Shown here one piece after another: positions 5,576 to 9,409 of a stretch of 9,409 bases of DNA; within the stretch, counting starts at the first letter, position 1, and each line of letters starts with the position of its first letter. A program made the position numbers and the translations under genes. The notes beneath the pieces were generated by a model. That model was not told where the DNA came from and ran no database searches. It saw only the letters and a list, made by a program, of their open reading frames with translations. This DNA comes from an uncultured Lachnospiraceae bacterium (GTDB lineage Bacteria; Bacillota; Clostridia; Lachnospirales; Lachnospiraceae): NCBI GenBank assembly GCA_910583965.1, contig CAJUAE010000060.1, positions 1 through 9,409 of the forward strand, read 5' to 3'.

Positions 5576-7690
5576 TTATTTTTGCAGAATCAAAAAGGCA
5601 CAAAGTACCCCTAACAGTATTGGATATAACAGGGTGAACATCGAAAATACAAAGCGATTTTGTCTGTAAAAACTTTGTTCTTTCAAATCTATTATCACTT
5701 GCCAAAATCCTTGTAGTGTACACAGTACCACTGCAATTATCGCTGCTAGATAAGAAGGATATATTGTACGTTTTGTTTGATTACTTTTTGTGGAAGCATT
5801 CATATTTTCTGCATCCTGACTATTTGTATTAAATCGTTGTATTTCAAATTGAAATGTTGTTTCGCCTTGTATCTCCTTACGAAAACAGTCTGTTATTACA
5901 GTTTTTAAATGTTCTATATCCATTCCTGTTTGTTCGATGGAATTATTTTGTATTAAATAATCCATAAACCACATAAAAGACACTTGATGAAAAATGCGTT
6001 CAAATATAATTTCATTCACAACAGGTACGGCCACTGCGTCTGCATCTTGATACACAATAATCTCTCGTTTTGCCTTCTGTGTAGTCATCTTATCAGTCAG
6101 CATTGATGGAAGGATATAACCGCATTCCACTTTTCCCTTTTGCACTGCGTCACGTACCTTCGCATCGCTCTCATACATTTGAAATTGTACTAGACCATTA
6201 TATGCACAAAGTAATTCCGTAAAATCTCCTGATGCGTCATAAACTGCTACTTTAATCTGTGTCTGTGCGTTTTGCTCCATCTTCATAATTGCCGCAGACA
6301 GCACTAAAATGCAAAAAAGACTAAGCCAGATACTTCTTCTATGCAAAAAACGCCGAAATAACACCATACCCAATGATGGCACCGAAATTTTTTTGTTAAT
6401 TCTCCTTTTATGCATTCGAGCATTTACATTTCTTTTCTCATCACATTGCATTGACCAAACAGCTATCAAAAACAGCAATAACCCCCAAAGCAAAAGTCCA
6501 GTCACCACATACTGCAATTCTTGTGCATCACCAGTAAGCACCATTGTAAAGCCCTTTTTGACCATGGAAGCTGGCAGTAGTTTTCCAATTGTTGCTATGG
6601 CATGCGGCAACAGCACAGACGGAATTAGGCACCCTGATAAATATGCTTGTAACATCGCCAAGACGCCAATAACCACCAGCGCTGACTCGCGTTTTTCTAC
6701 AAGCTGATAAATCATCATAAAATATACTGTTAAAAATAATATCATTAAAAACAGTCCGACGATTCCTGATAATGTCAAATGAATCGTCAGAGACATATCC
6801 AATTTAGGCAAAAGGATCCTTAACAGACCAAATGGCAACAGTAAAGTCACAAACATCAACAGAAATCCTGCTTGACATCTAGAGACAAACTGTGCTGCAT
6901 ATCCTACTCCAATCCGCTTAGCAACCATTGTTTGTTGCAGGCTACTACGCTTGCAAAACACGCCAAAAAATAAGCCTGCAAACAAACCATATACTGTTAA
7001 AAATGCACTCCCATAATAAACTACATAAGTGTCATTTTCCGTCAGCGACAATGTTTTTGTCTGAAATAGTTTCTCTCGCCCTGTAACTGTTGTAAGATTA
7101 AATTGATTGATATCATCATATAGAAACTGTAATCCTTCCGCAGAAAGCTCCTGAAAAACTGCCCCCACTGCATAAATTTCAGCTTGTGCAGTGCCAAGCA
7201 TTCCTATTCCTGCAGTAGCAAGTTCTTCAAACAACAGTTCTGTAACTGTGCGTAATCCGCCTTCTGACGGCGCGCCAGAACCTTTTTGTGGCAGATATAG
7301 AGTAGCAGGTGTATTGCTCCCAGACAAAATTTCATTCATAATATTTGGTGGCAGAACAATCAGTGCTGACAGTTCTCCGCTTTCTAGAAGTTGTTTCCCC
7401 TCCTGTTCAGTAACTGCTTCTAAGCTACAAATGCTCTGAATAGATTCCATATTCTGTACATAGGAAACTGCCAGATTCGTCACCACATTTTCTTCTGCTG
7501 TGTAACCAATTCTTAATTTGGGTCCTTCACCGTCTTTTATCCACACTATTTTTGCACAAAAGGCAATGATACTCGCAGCTATCAGACATACTACTGTCAG
7601 TATTATTGCCCTCCTTAAAATTAAGGGCAGCATAGCAGCCGCCCTTTTATACTCCATTTGTAACCAAACAATTGTTTTGTTCTCATTCAT
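5576..7690 (-). CDS. ABC-2 type transporter permease, tandem duplicated with shortened second half
   Basis: This integral membrane protein of 704 residues is expected to be the transmembrane part of an ABC exporter; the substrate is unknown. The first half is a complete ABC-2 permease: helix 1 (about 27-50), an extracytoplasmic domain (about 52-222), then helices near 226-246, 274-296, 302-327, 336-358 and 395-413. It includes the family-type segment LSGCLIPSVLLP (351-362). A basic cytoplasmic linker follows, then a second helix 1 (453-470) and a second extracytoplasmic domain (about 475-640). That domain shares the pattern of a strand, a variable segment, then a helix and a GYILPSML-type strand (ALIVLPPNIM in the first copy). 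Only two more helices follow (about 646-666 and 681-702) before the stop. The start at 7690 lies 5 nt after the preceding stop codon and lacks a recognisable ribosome binding site. The helix limits are by eye. No ATPase gene is in view. Confidence 0.8.
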   Translation of the reverse strand: MNENKTIVWLQMEYKRAAAMLPLILRRAIILTVVCLIAASIIAFCAKIVWIKDGEGPKLRIGYTAEENVVTNLAVSYVQNMESIQSICSLEAVTEQEGKQLLESGELSALIVLPPNIMNEILSGSNTPATLYLPQKGSGAPSEGGLRTVTELLFEELATAGIGMLGTAQAEIYAVGAVFQELSAEGLQFLYDDINQFNLTTVTGREKLFQTKTLSLTENDTYVVYYGSAFLTVYGLFAGLFFGVFCKRSSLQQTMVAKRIGVGYAAQFVSRCQAGFLLMFVTLLLPFGLLRILLPKLDMSLTIHLTLSGIVGLFLMILFLTVYFMMIYQLVEKRESALVVIGVLAMLQAYLSGCLIPSVLLPHAIATIGKLLPASMVKKGFTMVLTGDAQELQYVVTGLLLWGLLLFLIAVWSMQCDEKRNVNARMHKRRINKKISVPSLGMVLFRRFLHRRSIWLSLFCILVLSAAIMKMEQNAQTQIKVAVYDASGDFTELLCAYNGLVQFQMYESDAKVRDAVQKGKVECGYILPSMLTDKMTTQKAKREIIVYQDADAVAVPVVNEIIFERIFHQVSFMWFMDYLIQNNSIEQTGMDIEHLKTVITDCFRKEIQGETTFQFEIQRFNTNSQDAENMNASTKSNQTKRTIYPSYLAAIIAVVLCTLQGFWQVIIDLKEQSFYRQNRFVFSMFTLLYPILLGVLCAFLILQK

Positions 7691-7695
7691 AGATT

Positions 7696-9409
7696 TTAAT
7701 ACAATGTACCATATAACAGACTGGTAATATCCCCTTCACTCATTTCTAAAACATTGGTTGATTTTTCTGGCACTTCAATCTGATTCTCCGCAGGTTCTGT
7801 AGACATAGAGCCAGTCATTAACAGAAGGTCTTCCCCATCGATTGTAATTGCGGCATTGTCAATCTCGATAGTGTAACGCTCACCTTTTTCAATATTTGTG
7901 TACGCACCATTCGCACTCAATCCCAAACTGCTCTCCGGCGTATTCATCTCCATCTGCATTTCATAAGATTGATCTTCATAGCCCCAACTACCAGTATACC
8001 CAAAAGTAATTTCATCACTACTGCGATTATCTTGGAGTACAAATGTTAAATCCTCTATATAACTATCCTCTGTTATTTCAGCCATTCTTGAAATTCCAAA
8101 ATACAGGATTTCCTCCCCTGCCTGCAAATACACACCGCCCTCAATACAGTCAAGTGCGCGCTCTGTGCCTGAAAATGTAATATCAACCGAAAGATAGTCA
8201 AGATTTGTATATTCACTTGAGATTTCAAGGTCTTCCGGCGTAGAGATATTGACAATTCTTCCTTTTTTATCCAAATAAAAATCCAATACAATATCCTGTT
8301 CAAAACGTGTTCCGAATATATGTTCTATTGCACTGTCCATTTGTTCTTTTAGCTCATCAAAATCTCCGCGGAATGTGGTTTCATATCCCCTCATAAACTC
8401 TGCATAATAATTACTATTTAATATATCATCACACAGAGTCTCCATCGCTTGATTGTATGCATCCTTGTCCACTGTCACCTGCACACCGCCATACTCTACA
8501 AAATCTTCATCAAGAGAAAGCTCTCTCTTTTCCTTTAACGTCTCAATCTTTGTGGCACTTGCTATCACTTTGCCTTGTTTCTGGAAAAGTGTATAAAGTT
8601 CTCCCATTTCCCCAGCATTCTTAATACTTTCTGTCACATCTGTATCTTCAAACAACGTCAAAGAATAATCTTCTGGAAGCGTTTCATTTATAATTTTCGA
8701 CCATGCTGACTTATTAAAATCCCTGCCCAAATTAGTCAAGTCAAGGCTGTACACCTGATCTTGAAAGATGATTGGCACACTCAAATATAATGTATTATCC
8801 GCTGCGACCACCTTTCCAACGCTCATCTCAATACCATATGTTCCAAGGCTTAAGTCGTACTCTGCCATTTTCTTGCTGTAATCGGTAACTGCATCAATCT
8901 CCACGCCAACATTGCTGAACGTTCCTGATGACTGCGGGTCCGTAAACGACAAATCGATATTGGTGTGCATTGGCTTTGTCTTTTTTAATTTATTCAGCTC
9001 GACAAATCCAATATCCTCAGCAACCGAATTTTGATAGGCCGCCATCTCCTTTGTCATGTTTGCAAATCCTCTTGCCAATTGATTCTTGGCATTGTCCCCA
9101 AAAAGAGATTTGACAAGCAATACACTAACGCCAATCGCAATAACGACTGCGGCGGCACACAAAAGACCCGCTATCAATCCAGTTTTCTTTTTCTTTGGCC
9201 TTGATGCAGGTGCTCCCTGTACTGGTGGTGGGTTTTGCACAGAACCAAAGCCCATCAAATCGCCACCCATAAAACCTTGCGATTGATATATAGATTGCGA
9301 CTGCATTGGATTTTGCTCTGCCTCTGGCGCAACTGGTTTTGTTAGCTCTACTGGTTGCGACTGCATTGGATTTTGCTCTGCCTCTGGCGCAACTGGTTTT
9401 GTTAGCTCT
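7696..9409 (-). CDS. Single-pass membrane protein with large ectodomain, N-terminus beyond window edge
   Basis: The frame is open to the last base of the window, so the gene is partial. The ATG at 9364-9366 lies inside a repeat and is not the real start. Numbering from that methionine, residues 1-50 are a Gln/Pro-rich linker with 20-residue repeats, 58-61 are four basic residues, and 62-86 form one membrane helix. The remaining residues, about 470, are an ectodomain rich in alternating hydrophobic strands and acidic loops, with only two cysteines. The basic residues before the helix predict an outside C-terminus. I do not recognise the ectodomain family. Related layouts in Clostridia often begin with a cytoplasmic zinc ribbon, which would be off-window here; that is inference. 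The stop codon is 5 nt before the permease start, so the two proteins are probably co-translated and may act together at the membrane, for example as a transporter accessory. Confidence 0.75.
   Translation of the reverse strand, partial: ELTKPVAPEAEQNPMQSQPVELTKPVAPEAEQNPMQSQSIYQSQGFMGGDLMGFGSVQNPPPVQGAPASRPKKKKTGLIAGLLCAAAVVIAIGVSVLLVKSLFGDNAKNQLARGFANMTKEMAAYQNSVAEDIGFVELNKLKKTKPMHTNIDLSFTDPQSSGTFSNVGVEIDAVTDYSKKMAEYDLSLGTYGIEMSVGKVVAADNTLYLSVPIIFQDQVYSLDLTNLGRDFNKSAWSKIINETLPEDYSLTLFEDTDVTESIKNAGEMGELYTLFQKQGKVIASATKIETLKEKRELSLDEDFVEYGGVQVTVDKDAYNQAMETLCDDILNSNYYAEFMRGYETTFRGDFDELKEQMDSAIEHIFGTRFEQDIVLDFYLDKKGRIVNISTPEDLEISSEYTNLDYLSVDITFSGTERALDCIEGGVYLQAGEEILYFGISRMAEITEDSYIEDLTFVLQDNRSSDEITFGYTGSWGYEDQSYEMQMEMNTPESSLGLSANGAYTNIEKGERYTIEIDNAAITIDGEDLLLMTGSMSTEPAENQIEVPEKSTNVLEMSEGDITSLLYGTLY
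9295..9409. repeat. Exact 60-bp in-frame tandem repeat at window edge
   Basis: Bases 9295-9349 are identical to 9355-9409, a period of 60 bp with 55 consecutive matching bases that continue to the window end. On the minus strand each unit encodes the 20 residues MQSQPVELTKPVAPEAEQNP, so copy number can change without breaking the frame. The first residues after the array (MQSQSIYQSQ) look like a decayed further start of a unit. The total copy number is unknown because the array runs off the edge. Confidence 0.93.

Noticed and set aside
6309..6707. Plus-strand open frame of 132 residues
   Set aside because: It is antisense to the permease, has no ribosome binding site, and reads as low-complexity Ser/Thr/Ile-rich shadow sequence. 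The same holds for the other plus-strand frames, including 5000-5365.
8073..8303. Second minus-strand frame of 76 residues inside the membrane protein gene
   Set aside because: It overlaps the large in-frame gene completely in another frame and has no start signal of its own.

Overview
This window reads as a low-GC, anaerobic Firmicute, most likely a Clostridia member of the Lachnospiraceae type. The evidence is AT-rich intergenic DNA, strong AGGAGG-type ribosome binding sites, a phosphofructokinase with the pyrophosphate-type signature, and a siroheme/[4Fe-4S] reductase of the kind found in strict anaerobes. The taxonomic placement is inference from gene character; no database was searched. 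All five genes lie on the minus strand, so transcription runs from the right end of the window to the left. No tRNA, rRNA, CRISPR array, insertion sequence or phage gene is visible.

Right part (about 5576-9409): a membrane protein cut by the window edge (basic stretch, one membrane helix, and a large ectodomain of about 470 residues) is followed 5 nt later by a 704-residue ABC-2 type exporter permease. The permease is a tandem duplication whose second half stops early. No ATPase is visible; it may lie beyond the right edge. The right edge falls inside an exact 60-bp in-frame tandem repeat.

Middle part (1549-5542): a group I cysteine desulfurase (NifS/IscS-like) lies 33 nt after the permease. 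After a 292-bp regulatory intergenic region comes an 856-residue fusion: CoA-disulfide-reductase-like flavoprotein, then a short rhodanese domain, then a complete siroheme sulfite/nitrite-reductase-like module with two extra ferredoxin clusters. The fusion gene has its own near-consensus promoter, and upstream of it is an exact 11-bp inverted repeat with centres 63 bp apart. The two genes suggest a sulfane-sulfur or sulfite-handling function. The fusion could in principle use NAD(P)H to reduce both sulfur atoms of a substrate such as thiosulfate. That is a hypothesis, not something the sequence proves.

Left part (1-1424): a phosphofructokinase with PPi-type active-site residues has its own candidate promoter and ends in a clear intrinsic terminator. 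Just 16 bp past the terminator U-tract is a near-perfect sigma-A promoter that fires leftwards out of the window toward an unseen gene.
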